The notes: generated by a model from the letters alone, not told the origin. Shown: positions 49,075 to 61,100, counted from the first letter of the stretch. The stretch is DNA of 64,000 nucleotides from Datisca glomerata (GCA_003255025.1 QANY01000116.1:186001-250000), one strand, 5' to 3'. A program made the numbers and translations.

Positions 49075-49330
49075 TTCTGAATTTATGACTTCTACTTTCT
49101 GTTCTGAAGCTCTGACTTCAACTTTTCTATTCCGAAACTTTGACTTCATCTTTTTTGTTCTGAAGCTCTGACTTCATTTTTTCTGTTCTAAAGCTCTGAC
49201 GTCAGCTTTTCTGTTCTAAAGCTCTAACTTCAAGTTTTCTTTTCTAAAGCTTTGACTTCAACTTTTCTATTCTAAAGCTTTGACTTCAGCTTTTCTGTTC
49301 TGAAGCTCTGACTTCAGCTTTTTTGTCCTG
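49075..49330. repeat. 28-bp minisatellite, about nine units
   Basis: TCTAAAGCTCTGACTTCAGC-type units start at 49,103, 49,131, 49,159, 49,187, 49,215, 49,243, 49,271 and 49,299, an exact 28-bp spacing. Because 28 is not a multiple of three, the minus-strand open frame near 49,267-49,482 is not a conserved repeat protein. Confidence 0.88.
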
Positions 49331-49929
49331 AGCTTTTCTGATCTGAGCTTTTTGAACTCCTCTGATATTCGCTTTCTGAACTTTCTGAGTTCTTCTGGTC
49401 TGAGCTTTATGAGATTTTGTGAACTTTCTGAGCTCTGAGCTTGTCTGATCTGAGCTTTATGAGCTATTCTTTTCTTATCCATTTTGATTTTTAACTGATC
49501 CTTCCTTTTAATGGATTTTTTTTCTGATCACCTTCCTCTCTGTTTTTTTTTGCTTCGGTTGCTCTTAGCCTAGCTGTCCTAGGCGGAGCTTCGATCACAT
49601 GATAGTCCGCGGGTGGCAGTTCAATGGTTTCATCGACCCATCATGTGGGTTGTTGAATTTGCATAATTCAACTCCACGAATTGTGTTAATAATAATTTTC
49701 TTAAATAGTAATTGTTCAAAATACATAAATTAAATCGAATACGAATGAGTGAATTTACCGTTCTTCGCTCCATTTTGGGTTTCAGAGTCATTTTTGTTAC
49801 TACTTCCGCATCCGTTTCTTCTTCTGCTTTTGTTGTTGGAAGCGTGTTTCATTTGGTTTTGAGCATTTAAGGGAGGAATTTCTTGATTTTTTTCTCATTT
49901 CTGAAGAAGAGCACCCAAATATAAAGGAA

Positions 49930-50505
49930 AAAAATTCACGGTCTTACATCATAATAAAAAAATAGAGAATAATTAAGAGAGAGAATGAGAGAATAAAAAC
50001 ACCATGATTTACATGAAAAATCCTAAAAGGAAAAAAATCACGGGGAGATTTTAATTGTATTTCATTATGGAGAAATGGTTCAAAAGGCTAATACAAGCTG
50101 CATAGTCAGCTTGTTTCTCATGGGTGCTGATAGTTGTTTTGTTCCCTGTCGGAGTTATATATTTCCTTTATTTATAGGCATTCAATCGGTTACATAGAAT
50201 CTGATACAGCCTATCTAATTCTATCTGAAAATATGATCAACAGAATATTCTCTGAGATCAAGCTTATCAGTATTAACAATTTAGTAAATCTTGACTGTCT
50301 GACCAATCCAATGGTCTTAATTAGATTTTTCTTTGGATTTTCACGTCGGTAATCCATGTACTTTTGTCTGATGGTCTATTCTTCATAACCGCCTAGTTAA
50401 TCCTACGGTTCTCGCTCTATCTTCTACTCGGTAGAGTCTTCGGTCTAGATCTTTCCACGTGTCATGTGAAATTTTACCTATATATCTTGCTTATCAGTAT
50501 TAACA
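49930..50505 (-). mobile_element. LTR (minus strand)
   Basis: In minus orientation it starts TGTTAATACTGATAAGC (edge near 50,505), has a TATA box (complement of TTTATTTATAGG, near 50,176), and a U5-like block with the complement of CATGATTTACATGAAAAATC near 50,003. The 3' edge is approximate. It has no recognised coding partner; the arrays to its left would then lie in its internal region. 50,506-50,770 has no clear feature. Confidence 0.5.
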
Positions 50506-50769
50506 ACTTTTTGAATTTGAATCATTTGACGTAGTGTGACGAATCTGATGATTGTAGTGATTACTATCAGCTTTGCCACGGTGATGATTACCTCGATTGG
50601 CTTCTCTGGCTTTCATGACTCCCTATGCGACTTTTATACTTCAGCTACCTTGGTTAGGTGAGTAGCTCCAGATCAGCTTCTTCATATCTGTCATAATGCT
50701 ACCGTGACATTTACTTTAATTATTTTTCTTCGCCACTGATGTGACCGAATATCGAGAATTATTCATGTT

Positions 50770-51800
50770 CAGGTATATATATATATATATATATATATAC
50801 CACTCTCCCTTCTAATGATGTGAACACTTATGGAAAAAAAATACATTCCACGTTCCTCAACATTCCTTACAAATAGGATGACCATGTATATTAATTCTAC
50901 TCTCCTCTTATTGGTGGAAAAGTAATTATACCCTATCAAATTATAAAATGTATTAAGGTTTATTAATTAGAAGTCAGCAACTAATAATACAATACAAGTT
51001 GTGGAGAGAGGGCAATAGTTTAAACTTTTGGCCGAGCTTCTAATCGGAATTTAAAAATGCGATTTAGCACAAAATAATTTGTTAATGTTTTTAGAATCCA
51101 AATATATCAATATAGACTTAAGAGTTGAGAGGAAAGACCAAAGACTTTTACGAAGTCTCGTCTTCTTTTCTGACTATTAATATTCCAAATTAGTTAATAT
51201 AAGAAGACGCAATATCAATACTAATTAATCTGCCAAGTCCATTCTAGCATGCCCTCATATTTGTATATATATTCAAGTTCTAGTAGATATTTAGACCACA
51301 GACGGTTAATTAACTCAACTAGTTATAGTATGATTTTATCTCATGTGATCAGGGTTATTCAATCTCCCAGAAAGATGTAATAATTAATCGAAAGCTATTG
51401 ATCTCACATTTACTTCTGGGATTTTAAGTTCATAATTAATTCAATGCGGAAAATTTTACAAACAGAAACGAAAATCGCTTTCTCTTGAAAATCATTCGAA
51501 CGAAGACAAGTTGTGCCTATCTATGATAAGTTGATAACGATGAATTCAATGAAAGAATCTTACTTTGATTGATGTCGCGCAAGATATGTTGACTAAAAAC
51601 TTTGCGATGCAATTTCACGGAACTAAAGGCATTGTAGTATTATTAACGAGAAATTACAGTTAATAATGTGTCAGATTATGAGTGTTATTAGTAACGTATG
51701 AAGATTCATTTCGATATTGTGCTTCAAAAATAGGATGACAAAAAAAATTAAATTCAACAAACGCGTATCCGAATCTTGTCATTTTTATAAAGAATACTTT
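50770..51800. repeat. Duplicated GLR-cluster spacer, copy B (uninterrupted)
   Basis: It matches copy A in two blocks: 50,790-51,185 to 16,990-17,420, and 51,300-51,790 to 25,480-25,930. Between them copy B has only about 110 bp, where copy A holds the CACTA element and about 270 bp more. A (TA)n tract lies at 50,773-50,800. It sits before GLR relic C, as copy A sits after relic A. Confidence 0.82.
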
Positions 51801-52049
51801 TACGTGCACAACATGTAACACTTTATTAATCTCTAAAAATTCGAAAAGTCTGAGAAGTCTAGCACGCTTAGCTATTAGTAGAGACAATTTAGTAGCACAA
51901 GTTTCTAGTACTTAGACATGTAAGCCATTGAATAAAAATGTTCACGTAAATGATGAGTGCACTCCGCATATACGCATGAATGAAAGGAATTAAAGAAGAC
52001 CAAGACTTAATGAAGGAAGTTTCTTATTACATTTCCCAAACTAGAAAAG

Positions 52050-54509
52050 GATAATAGTTAAGGATAATATTGATTAATCTATTGTCCATGTAATTAAAGC
52101 ATGCAGTAATTACGTAATCACTTTCTCACGCATTTTTGTTTAAACTGTTAAAATATGTTATAGTTAGTCAATTGGTTAGTTGATCAAAGCTCTTGCAATG
52201 ACTATATATTTGTATTAATCTTTATCAGTTAAGGTTAATGAAAGATTGACAGGTTTTTCAAGTAATCAAGCATGTTCTTCTTCTCTTCTTTCTTTCTTAG
52301 TTTTCCTCTGTTTTGGCTCTGTTTTGCTACCAATCCTAAAACTCAACTTTGTATCAGAGCTATAGTAGTCGAATCTTATATAAGTAATGAAAGTAGCTCT
52401 AGAGATCTACTTTAGCTCCTATATTTTGCACATCTCCTTTTGGTGCAAGTTTTCAGTTTGGCAGAATTAATCCTTTACAGGCAGTAACATCACTTACACA
52501 TTCTCAGTAATCTCAGAGATCTACTTCAGCTCTCATTGTTCACAGGTCTCCTTCTGGTAATGCTTCTAACTCTTCTTCTTTGCATAATGTGGACTTAGAT
52601 ATCACAAATGTTCAAGAAACAGATCATGCAGTCATTGACAATCATGATGATGTTCCTCTTATTCCTGTACCCTTTGCTATCACTTATGATTCTTCCAATC
52701 TAGATCTATCCCAACCCACTGCTTCGCACACTAATGTACATATTCCTTATCAAAAGCTTCCTTCTCATCCAATGGACACTCGATCCAAAACTAGATCACT
52801 TAAACCTAAAGCCTATTTCACCTCTAAACATCTTCCAGAACCTAATCCCAACCTTATCATTCCCACATCAATAAAGCAAGCTCTTACCAGTGTGCCTTGT
52901 AAGCAAGCTATGGATCTTGAGTATCAGGCTTTTTATGGCTAATCAAACCTGGGATTTAGTTCTATATGACTCTTCTATGAATCTTGTAGGTAACAATTGG
53001 GTATTCAAATTGAAGTTTAATGGAGATGGGACTATACAGAGACACAAAGCATGATTGATTGTAAAATGTTTTCATCAAACACCATGTGTTGATTACAATG
53101 AAACATTTTCTCCAGTGGTGAAACCAACAACTATAAGAATTGTGCTTATCATTGCTGCTACTTTCAACTGGCCAGTGCATCAATTAGATGTTAATAATAC
53201 TTTCCTTAATGGAAAGCTTGCTAAATCTGTGTTTATGTCTCAACCTCCAGGCTATATCAGTTCTCTATATCCCACACATGTTTACAGGCTTAAGAAAGCT
53301 TTATATGGTCTCAAGCAAGCATCTAGGGCCTGGTATAAATGCCTCAAGTCTGCCATACTGTCAAGAGGGTTTATCGATGTTGTCTTAGACACTTCAACCT
53401 TTCTATACCAGCAAAATCAGTGTAAGATCATAGTTTTACTGTATGTTGATGATATTTTGGTTACCAGTAACAATTCTTCTAAGATTGATTACTTGATCAC
53501 TGATTTAAACAATGAGTTTGCACTCAAGAATCTTGGTGCTATTCATCACTTTCTGGTTTTCATTTGTCACAAGCTGGCTACATCTTAGACCTGTTGCACA
53601 AAACCAATCTTGCTCAATCCAAAGCTTGTTCCACTCCAACTAATGTTTCAATTCAGCTTTGTCGTGATTCTGCTCCTCCTTTTTCAGATACTACACTTTA
53701 CAGATCTACTTTGGGAGCTCTGCAATATCTTCTTTTAACTAGGTCTGATATTGCCTACATAGTAAACAAATTGAGCTAGTTTGTCCAAGCTCCTATTGAG
53801 ACTCATTGGAAAGCCTGTAAAAGGTTGCTCGAGTATTTTAAAGGCTCTATCTATGATGGCATACTGCTTAAACCAGCTTCTTCACTTCATATTAAATCAT
53901 ATACTAATGTCGATTGGGCATCAAATCTTGATGATCGCAAATCTACTGGTGGGTATGCAATTTTTTTAGGATCATTTCGTATTTCCTGGTCTTCTAAAAA
54001 GTAACAGGTTGTTGCATGATCAAGCACGGGGAGTGAATATCATGTTATGCCTAATACCACTGCTGAGATTATGTTGATTAATTCTTTACTCACTGAATTA
54101 CAACAGTTGTCTCACTTAGCTCAAGTTATTTGGTGTGATAATATGAGTGCTATCTCATTGGCTGTTAATCCTGTACTTCATGCATGCACAAAATATTTGG
54201 AGATTGATCTCCATTGTCTTCAAGACAAGATTATTAACAAGACTCTTAACATATGATTTGTTCATTCTCTCGAACAAACGACTGATATTCTTACTAAAGC
54301 AGTCCCTGAATCACGGTTCTACTTCCTCAAAGACAAGCTTCAAGTGGCTCTTATCCCTTTTTTCGCTTGAGCAGGGATAATAAGGATAGTATCGATTAAT
54401 CTGTTGCCCAAGTAATTAATGCATGTAAAGCATGCATATTCTTCTTCTCTTCTCTTCTTTCTTTCTCCTATGTTTAGCTCTGTTTTGCTGCCAATCCTGA
54501 AACTCAACT
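52050..54509 (+). mobile_element. Ty1/copia element with two LTRs, internally deleted
   Basis: The left LTR (about 52,050-52,348) and right LTR (54,375-54,509) share AAGGATAATATTGATTAATC at the start and CCAATCCTAAAACTCAACT at the end. The right one lacks about 160 bp in the middle. A primer-like TGTATCAGAGC follows the left LTR, and a purine run (GAGCAGGG) precedes the right LTR. Internal DNA is only about 2 kb: gag, protease and integrase are missing. Confidence 0.85.
52580..54370 (+). pseudogene. Copia RT-RNase H remnant
   Basis: It starts within the linker before RT (MDTRSKTRSLKPKAYF, SIKQALTSVPCKQAMD). RT: NWVFKLKFNGDG, VDYNETFSPVVKPTTIRIVL, HQLDVNNTFLNGKL, LKKALYGLKQASRAW and the catalytic VLLYVDDILVTSN at about 53,440. 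RNase H: LYRSTLGALQYLLLTRSDIA, DDRKSTGGYAIFLGSFRISW, GSEYHVM and VIWCDNMSAISLAVNPVLHA. Stops at 53,053, 53,777, 54,002 and 54,254 and a shift near 53,565 disable it. Confidence 0.87.
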
Positions 54510-55065
54510 ATAGTCAACAGGACTCTAATTTGCTGAGTGAAACAACTATGAACATGAGTTGGCCCTCATTATTTAACTCCAAGTGGATCCTAGTTCATTA
54601 ATTAAACAAGCCAAACTTTGACTGAGTTTCGGAAACAAACAAACAGTTTATTACTTGATAAATGTTTGTTGTTTAATACTTATTCTGGTGTTTTAAATAT
54701 ATTCTTAGTATGCATAAAAATGAAAAAAAATATGTTTCGTAAAATTAAAGTCTATCACAAAAAGTTGATAGGACTTAAAGTTTTTAACTAAATTAGTGTT
54801 ATTTTAACATATAAAAATATTTATAGTCATGAATATTCAGAAACACATTAATTAATTATTTATTCTAAAAGAAAGCATTGCTTGATTATTATGATAAATT
54901 AGAATACATGGGATTTGACTAATTAACTGGACCAACGTGCAACTGGATAAACATACTCTCAAGGAAGCATTAAGAACTTGTTGACATCGTGCAAAATCAT
55001 GTGCAATTATGATATCCGGAAGCTTAAAATTATTCCCTTCTCACAAATTTCACACCAAAGCAATT
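54510..55065. other. AT-rich DNA upstream of GLR relic C
   Basis: Nothing recognisable was seen. If relic C was once a gene, this would hold its promoter. A TATA-like CTATAAATA sits at 55,067-55,075, about 100 bp before the first conserved codons. Confidence 0.4.
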
Positions 55066-55171
55066 CTATAAATACAAGGTGTTGTATTTTCATAACCAAT
55101 CACAAAAGCAAACACGAATAATTCCAAAACTGGTTTTGGTCTCGTCTTGTTCATATGCCTTCAAATTTTGA

Positions 55172-55365
55172 CGGCAACGGTACAGAACACCAAGCCAAGT
55201 GATCAACGTGGGAGTGGTTCTTGATTTAGATAAGTAGGTTGGGAAAATGGGTCTGGGTCCTATTGTCGCTCTCTGATTTTTACGCTTCTCATGCCCATTA
55301 CAAGACCAGACTGCTCCTTCATACAAGAGACTCTAAAGATGATGTTGTAGAAGCAGCTGCCTCAG
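55172..55365 (+). pseudogene. GLR relic C: exon 1 fragment
   Basis: QVINVGVVLDLDK then an in-frame TAG (55,235) matches the start of the GLR amino-terminal domain. VGKMG follows, and after a frameshift LSDFYASHAHYKTRLLLHTR and DSKDDVVEAAASG, ending at the phase-1 donor (GCCTCAG|GTTC) used by relic A exon 1. The upstream frame has a TGA at 55,169 and no signal peptide, so the start is lost. It matches 11,940-12,105. No downstream GLR exon is in the window; LTR DNA begins within 200 bp. Confidence 0.85.
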
Positions 55366-55544
55366 GTTCTCTCTCTTCCATCTCTCTCTCTCAAAAAATT
55401 TTTATCAACACACTCTTTCACACACTAGCTAATATCAATGGATGTGAATATGATCCAATTATAAAAAAATTTACCATTTTACAGTAGAATCCAAAAAATT
55501 ATCACTAGTAAAAACATCTCATTTTTCATGTTAATAAAATATAT

Positions 55545-56760
55545 TATCTATCTTTTGTAACGAAAGCGTCAATAAACAATAACAAAATAATATTTTTAAT
55601 GTGGTTAAGTCAACTTGTCGACGTCTACAACTTTTTTTATTTTATCATTATCGTTTCAAACTCAACATCACCTAAACCAAATCTTATTACACTCATATCT
55701 AAAACTCAACAGGCACCTTGAAAATCATAACTATCTCAGAAAAAAGTCACTATTCTCGATCGCAGTTGAACAAACCATGAGTTTAAAAATCATATTTAAC
55801 ATAAATTAAGTTCTCTGACTATCCTTTCAATATCGTAGGGTTATCACCTCCTGGGAATAGAACCCTCTCAAACATATTCAATAAGGAACAAAAGTATTCA
55901 TCAAATTTCTCATATCGTGCTTTCCGCCATCCATAAATCACGAACCCATTCACTGCCTCAACATGCCAGACATAATATTTCATTCACTGCCTCAAAATGT
56001 CAACAAAAAAATAAAGTCTCGAAACAATCAAAGTTCTTGTCTCAAAGCATATAACTAACACACGCCACATACCATACAGTCATCATGCAGCCACATCACA
56101 CCAGAAAAATGTAGTCATAATCCAAAATTGATATCATTTAACCATTTAAATCATATGAATACTGCATATAAGCCCTTTGAACACTTCAGATCAAATCAAC
56201 GGCTCTGATACTACTTGTTGTAATAAAAATGTCAATAAAACATTAGCAAAACAATACTTTTAACATGGCTCGACCAATTAACTTATCTACGTCCATGATT
56301 TTTTCATATCATCATCATTACAAACTCAACATCGACTCAACACCGCCTAAATTAAATCTCATTCTCTCAATTAGATTTAAACAACCAACTAGTTTGGAAA
56401 CCGTATTCAGCACGGGCAATATTATCTGATTAATTTCTCAATATTATGGAGTACCCCCTCCGGATAGAACTCTCTTTCACATCTAAGGTTGTCCTGATCT
56501 ATCTCTCAAGGCAGAACCTCCTCATACAGGATGCTCCTTTTGAGGTAGATTCACGAACATTGAACTAAATCTCTTATTTATAAGCTTACCAAAACCCTTA
56601 ATTTCTCATCCAAAATAGAAAACTCATTAAAACTCAATATCACATGCAAATATTTTCCATAAAACATTCCCATAAAATAAGAAACTAAATCTCAAAGAAT
56701 TTGAGCCATATTCTAACATTAAATGTACACAATTATTGTATTTAAATAAACGTGCCAACA
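55545..56760 (-). mobile_element. Small LTR element (TRIM-like or deleted), minus strand
   Basis: Two diverged direct repeats, about 55,550-55,890 and 56,216-56,760, share AAAATGTCAATAAA-type starts, TTTTAACATGGCTCGA against TTTTAATGTGGTTAAG, AACTCAACATC and GATAGAACTCTC against GAATAGAACCCTC. Beside the right repeat, GGCTCTGATACTACTTG (56,200-56,216) is the complement of an initiator-Met primer site with one change, so the right repeat is the 5' LTR on the minus strand. Only about 330 bp of noncoding DNA lie between, too little for coding. 56,761-56,960 has nothing recognised. Confidence 0.55.
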
Positions 56761-57019
56761 AATTGTCCAAAATAAGGCATGTTTTACAAATATTGTCGAG
56801 TTAAAATAGTTACAAATATGACCTATATATATCATGTAAGTAGTACATATGTTATCTTTACTACTTTTGGTTAAATGATTACTTAATTTGCCATATTTTT
56901 AACAATTTTAGCTGCTTATTAGTATTTCATGAACCAATGTTACATAATGTATAAACCACTTGTCGCAACGTCCATGCGACGTAGAGTAGCGATTAAAAAT
57001 AAGATATAAAAATATTTTT

Positions 57020-58780
57020 AGAGTCGCCACCAACCAATTTAGGGCGTGATTTGGTCACCCAATTTTAAAACAAAATTTTGGTCTACGAAAACTAAAAGTT
57101 AGTCATTTGTGTGTGGAATGTATTAGCACCTCACGACACCCATTATAAAAATAGTTATCAAATTTAATCAAATACCATCCAAATTATATTTTAAAAATAA
57201 TATTAAAGAAATTCAATTTTGAATGTCCCATTAGGTTTGTATCATAAAATGAAACAAAATAAAAGACCTTTAATGGGTGGTACAAAGATCATTGAAAAAT
57301 AATTCACTTTTTATATTTTATTAATTTTTAAATCAAAGCATTATTAAAGTTTCTCTCAGTATCCCAAAAATAACTGCTCACCTCAGTAATTCGAGAAATT
57401 TGGTATCCCAAAAAACTCAAAGTCTGTCATAAGAGTTTTAGTAAAAACTAAATAATAAAATTAACAAAATTTAAATCTAATTGTTAAGATTGTAATTAAT
57501 CTACACATACATGAATATTACCTATAATGATAAGGAAATGAGAAAAGAATCACATTATAAACATGACAACATGACAATGAAACATAAATAAAATAGAAAT
57601 AATTAGAAACAACAACTATAAAAAAGAAAGATAATAAAAAAAATTAGAAAGAAAGAAAATTTAAAGGGGATGAAAAATGTATGATAAATTTACAAAAATG
57701 TTTAGAGTAAATAAAAGAATAATATGTGAATTGAATAAACATTAAAATATATTAAAAAAGAAAATTAAAACTAAATAAAACAACAACGAAAAGGAAAAGA
57801 GGGGGGAGGGGGCGGCATAATCACCATTTGTCTCGTTTACAGAGGGTGATACCCTTTTTCTTTTACAGATGGTGGAATCACCATCGGTCTTTACAGAGGG
57901 TGAATTTCACCCTCTAACTTACTTTTTTTAATGTCTTATTTTTTATATAATGTAATTATAATATTATAAATTAATTATTTTTTTCTTCTTAATATAATAT
58001 AACTACAATATTATAAACAAATTAATAGTATAAATATTTTTTTGGGTATAAATATAGCATTTTTTTATTTTGGACAACATAGTTAACTAATTACCATGAT
58101 TTCCTTTCTTCTTTCATTGCTAATCAAATAGCAAATGAATGATCATGGATGATGAGTAGTTCAAATAAGTGCCACTAAAATAGCAACAAGATCTAAAAAA
58201 GAAAAGACTTGTACGAACATTAAAAAATTCAAAGCTTAAATATTTGCATAATCTTTATATAGATGTTTAACTCTCCTTTTTATGAATTTTTATGTATGAG
58301 AAATTATCATAGAGATTTTTTACAACTAATGTACACTTTCAACCCATTAAAAGATTAATTCACATTGAGTTCATTTGCACCACTCAAAGGCTTTATCCCC
58401 ACCCTCATTGATTGGTTTGAGGATAAAGATATCTCATTATCAAATTTATAAAAAAATCATCAATACATAAAAATAAAACTCAAGATTAAGAGAAAAAGAT
58501 AAAGAAAGAGGAACAAACACTTATATGTAGAAAATGAAACAAAGTGTATACACTACATCATCTCTCATCCATAATCATGTAGTGTATATTCTTTGTTTTC
58601 TTTTTCATATATAAGTGTTTGTTCTTTTTTTCTTCATTATTTTACTCTTAGTCTTGAGTTTTTTATTTCAATACATTGATGATTTTCTTAATTTGATAAT
58701 GAGATATATTTGTCATCAACTCAACTCTTTAGTGGGTTGAAAGTGTACATTACACGCAAAAAATCCCCTATGATAATTGT
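57020..58780 (-). mobile_element. Inverted copy of the Tat-like LTR and primer site
   Basis: The complement of GAGTCGCCACCAACCA (57,021-57,036) is the primer site TTGGTGGCGACTC. The LTR runs from about 57,047. It matches 27,523-29,746 in reverse: GGGATACCAAACTTCTCGAG there against CGAGAAATTTGGTATCCC here, and GTTACAGAGGG-type words near 57,840-57,900 against 28,770-28,810. It contains three ACAGAGGGTGA / ACAGATGGTGG units. Confidence 0.65.
58300..58780. repeat. Hairpin-forming inverted repeat, arms about 200-260 bp
   Basis: The left arm 58,300-58,560 (ATTATCATAGAGATTTTTTA, CACTTTCAACCCATTAAAAG, ACAAACACTTATATGTAGAA) is matched in reverse complement by 58,578-58,778 (TTCATATATAAGTGTTTGTT, TTTAGTGGGTTGAAAGTGTA, CCCCTATGATAATTG). 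The right arm lacks about 60 bp present in the left. The axis lies near 58,570. Confidence 0.82.
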
Positions 58781-61081
58781 TGGGGGTTATGCCTTCAAAG
58801 CATGTTATTGACATTATGATATTAAATTTAATGAAATTATATTTTTATTATAATGGTCTTTTTAAATTATTGTTGAATAATCTATATAAATATCTGAAAC
58901 TTCCATATTCATTAATGAGACTATGATCTTGTATTAGTACGAGAAGATTAAGATTATAGATAATGAATAAAATTATCAGTAACATATTAAAGTATGAAAT
59001 CTTTAATGAATGGTTGCTAGTACGGTTCACTAAGCATTACGAATGCATGTGATCTAGATTTAGATCATTGATATGGATATATATCTTAGTGAAGACACTT
59101 TATATAATAAGATTATACATGCCAGAACCGATGTGAATTAATATATTTATTAACTTACTGTTTATCATAGAGATTTAATACACATCAATCTGATGATCAT
59201 ATGTAGATCAGTCTGAATCTTGAGTAGTCATGAACTCCTATACATGTCTATTGGATCTTTTGATTCACTCATTAAGGTTTGTTTATAAAACAGGTTAGTG
59301 ACATTTATTTTGGAGATTCAGTGTTGTGGATGGCTGGGAACATGATCTTACAAGATTAGGAACCCAAGCTGTCCTAACGGATCGTATATTGGTTCCCTTA
59401 AGTGTTGGTTATGGAACTTATGGTTATTGCGCTTAAATTTATAATACGATTATAAATTAACCATTCACTAGTGAATTAATGGTACTTAAGGATTAAGAGG
59501 TAATAAGAGGGATAAAATGGTAATTTTGACCGGCTCTAATGTATGAACCAATAAGTGGAGGACATAAATATGTAAAATGATTATATCAATGGACTACACG
59601 AGAATACTCTGTAAATACATTATATAATCTCTAAGAGTGCAATTCCATATTTATAGTGAAGTAAGAATAGAGTTAATAAATAATATTATTTAATTAGATA
59701 GTTTAATTAATAATTTAATTTGTTGGAGCTTAAGATTATAGGTTCATGGTCCTCAGGTCACCTTTGTACTATGTAGTCTGGGGTGTGAATATTTTAGGAT
59801 ATCAGAAAAGGTCTGACTTGTAAAATAAATTTTTATTTTGAGATAAATACATAATTATGATATAATTATACGTGTTTAATTAATTAAGAATTAATTTATT
59901 GAATTATTTATGTATATAAATTTGAGAAATTACATATATATATAAATATAATTATATCACTTAATTTTTTAATTAACGATAAGTGAGATATAATATCTAA
60001 TTTGTGTAATTAGATAATTATAAATTATTATTAGATAATAATTTTAATAAACTAAATTTGTTGTTTGTGAACTAACAAATAAGTTAGTAGATAGGGATAA
60101 TTAGATATGTTAATTTTGAATTAACTGATACTTAGATATTTATCTGATTAAAATAAATATTTAAGTCATAGTAATTGTCACATGTCAATCACTGATTAAG
60201 AATCAGAGATTGACATGAACTACTGTAGTGCCATGTGGCACCGCAGTAATAGGAGTACAATACTGTAGTGCCCAATGGCACTTCAGTAGTGCTGTGGCAC
60301 ATAGTATCGTGAGGCACTGTGATAGCTCTCGGCTAGTGTAGTGCCGTGTGGCACTGTAGCTGTGCACAAATTACAGTGGGTCCCATTGCAATGGTAATTT
60401 TGAAATTAATTATTATTTTCAGTTTATCCCTAAAAATCTGATATGCCATTATCTAGAAAATATATAGATATTATTCTAATGGCTTCAGTTGGAGGATCAG
60501 TCAATCAGTTGAGAACTGTTGATCAGAGCGTTGAGAAAACAGTTACTATCAGGGTGAATTTTCTTTGTGATTAAAAAGTTAATAAAAAACGCTGAAAGAA
60601 TAATCATCGTATTCTCTCATAGGACTGTCTCACTAAATTAATCCTTCTCAATAAGTTAAGTCTCATGTGTTGAGTATATCTAGAGACAGAAAGAGTGTCT
60701 TTAAATTATTTTATGTGCCCACACACGTCCTAATGACTTTGAGGATTGGGTTGGGAGATCTTGGTATGGATCTTGAAGTCTGTTATTCGTGGGAAGGAGG
60801 ATCATTAGTTTGTGATGACGCTTAATATAGACTATAAGAGGTATATGATCCATATCCATATACGCTTTAGATTTAATATATAAATATATATTGGATTCTG
60901 ATTGAAAAAGTTTTCAATAAAAGTTTATATTTTTGAAACTGTTGCGTTGTTTAATAATTTTTTTAAAATACCACCATGCCTCCGCGCTTGTTTTCATTTA
61001 AATAAAAAAACATAAGATTCATTGTTTAATAAATTTTTTAAAATACCACCACGCCTTCACCGCGCGAACGGCATGTGTCCA
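58779..61081 (+). mobile_element. Long copia-type LTR (about 2.3 kb)
   Basis: It begins TGTTGGGGGTTATGCCTTCA, the start style of large TAR/Angela-like copia LTRs, and ends GCATGTGTCCA. A primer site ATTGATATCAGAGCGG follows at 61,085-61,100. Inside are a palindrome-rich tandem block (60,215-60,365) and a duplicated block near the 3' end (TTTTAAAATACCACCAYGCC at about 60,960 and 61,036). No gag or pol frame follows within the window. Confidence 0.7.
60215..60365. repeat. Short palindromic tandem block in the LTR
   Basis: ACTGTAGTGCCATGTGGCAC and variants recur about five times; each unit is a near-palindrome around GTGCCNNNTGGCAC. It lies inside the long LTR. Confidence 0.75.
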
Positions 61082-61100
61082 ATAATTGATATCAGAGCGG

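Noticed and set aside
49267..49482. Possible coiled-coil gag-like frame on the minus strand (MDKKRIAHKAQIRQ)
   Set aside because: Half of it lies in a 28-bp array, which cannot keep frame from unit to unit; no gag motif or zinc knuckle follows.
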